From the NCBI GenBank assembly GCA_030625925.1, contig DAOUPY010000092.1, forward strand, positions 1-6,549: a stretch of 6,549 nucleotides of DNA, written 5' to 3'. This stretch comes from Fusobacteriaceae bacterium (lineage in GTDB: Bacteria > Fusobacteriota > Fusobacteriia > Fusobacteriales > Fusobacteriaceae). The notes under the pieces were generated by a model. It saw only the letters and a list, made by a program, of their open reading frames with translations. It did not search any database and was not told where the DNA came from. Below, in pieces: positions 5,918 to 6,549 of this stretch. The translations under genes were made by a program, and so were the position numbers. The number at the start of each line of letters is the position of its first letter. Within the stretch, counting starts at the first letter, position 1.

Positions 5918-6549
5918 TATTTATCCTCCAAATCTATTTTTCTGACATTTCCCATTTGATGTTCTTCACCGATCCTGGTCTCCCCTAAACAATAAGAACA
6001 TAGAGCAGAAGGCATAGAGAATCTTAACTTCTTCCCTTTTAAAGTTTTTATTTCTTCATCTTTGCTATAGATAAGTGTAGAAAATTCATATGCCCCCTGG
6101 CCAGTTAATCCGTTGACGTGCATCGTAGTAGCTCTAGGATTTACAGATGTGACTCTAGACATAAATACTTCCCTTTCTGCCTGGGATACGATATCACCCT
6201 TTGTAATTACAACTATGTCTGCTGTTTTAAGCATAGGTCCGATTTTTTTAGGAGTATTGATTCCACTTAAATTATCGATAACACAGATAGCTTTCACATC
6301 CTGTATATAGGGAGAACATCTGTTACATAATCCAGCACTCTCTGTAATGAGCAGGTCTAATCCTTGTTTTATCCCCCATTGGGTTACTTCCTCTATATTG
6401 CTGACGAAATAATGATCCGGGCAAAGGGATGCGGATAAACCTTTTTTTACAGGAACACCGATCTTTTCATATAAAATATCATCATCGGTATACAGGCAGT
6501 CGAATTTTACGACTCCTACTTTGATACCTCTAGATTTTAAATTGTCTAT
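5917..6549 (-). CDS. HypB/UreG-like (G3E-type) GTPase with cysteine motifs, 5' end missing
   Basis: The frame is open to the window edge, giving the last 210 residues; Walker A lies beyond. A GTG at 6295-6297 is internal, not a start, because conserved-looking sequence continues upstream. Counting from the edge: KVGVVKFDCLYTDD at 10-23, CPDH at 43-46, a Walker-B-like DLLITESAGLCNRC at 65-78 (compare ENVGNLVCP of HypB), VIDNLSG at 90-96, the guanine motif TKGD at 116-119 in place of NKxD, NGLTGQG at 146-152 and a C-terminal CSYC at 184-187. G3E GTPases such as HypB, UreG, CobW and MeaB load metals or cofactors into enzymes. The cysteine/histidine motifs suggest metal binding. Here it is coupled to an ABC ATPase and a zinc-ribbon protein rather than to hydrogenase or urease genes. 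The GTPase family is well supported; metal and client are unknown. Confidence 0.85.
   Translation of the reverse strand: MDNLKSRGIKVGVVKFDCLYTDDDILYEKIGVPVKKGLSASLCPDHYFVSNIEEVTQWGIKQGLDLLITESAGLCNRCSPYIQDVKAICVIDNLSGINTPKKIGPMLKTADIVVITKGDIVSQAEREVFMSRVTSVNPRATTMHVNGLTGQGAYEFSTLIYSKDEEIKTLKGKKLRFSMPSALCSYCLGETRIGEEHQMGNVRKIDLEDK

Noticed and set aside
6295..6297. GTG as the start of a 126-residue stand-alone protein
   Set aside because: The frame remains open to the window edge and the upstream 84 codons hold GTPase motifs (ESAGLCNRC, CPDH), so the GTG is an internal Val.
6113..6310. Open frame of 65 codons on the + strand inside the GTPase gene
   Set aside because: Antisense to conserved GTPase motifs (TKGD, VIDNLSG); no independent support.

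Overview
The window is AT-rich with compact genes, strong AGGAGG-type ribosome binding sites and intrinsic terminators. It combines these Clostridium-like signals with a signal-peptide-bearing outer-membrane beta-barrel protein. A low-GC anaerobe with an outer membrane points to the Fusobacteriota, perhaps the marine Propionigenium/Ilyobacter/Psychrilyobacter group. That placement is inference from style and gene content, not a database match.

Left part (1-1612, + strand): the 3' end of a short-chain dehydrogenase of the FabG/PhaB type is followed by a complete acetyl-CoA acetyltransferase (thiolase). Together they would interconvert acetyl-CoA, acetoacetyl-CoA and 3-hydroxybutyryl-CoA. The pair ends at a strong bidirectional terminator (1486-1527).

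Middle part (1611-3245, - strand): a small outer-membrane beta-barrel protein and an NADPH-type thioredoxin reductase each have a recognisable sigma-70-like promoter. An 18-bp near-palindrome lies in the leader of the barrel gene, and a 12-bp perfect palindrome lies at the predicted transcription start of trxB.

Divergent from trxB (3336-4447, + strand): a promoter with a perfect TATAAT drives an unusual DNA-binding protein, an N-terminal winged-helix-like domain fused to a complete HU domain. An unrecognised 140-residue protein follows, then a long stem-loop terminator.

Right part (4461-6549, - strand): three genes probably form one transcription unit. In transcription order they are a HypB/UreG-like GTPase rich in cysteine motifs (its 5' end lies beyond the window), a soluble ABC-type ATPase with a DUF1858-like N-terminal extension, translationally coupled by a TAATG overlap, and an 80-residue zinc-ribbon protein. 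Two tandem terminators close the unit. The combination suggests metal or metallocofactor delivery to an unknown client. It is the best candidate here for an undescribed system, but the function is inferred and no client or membrane permease is visible.
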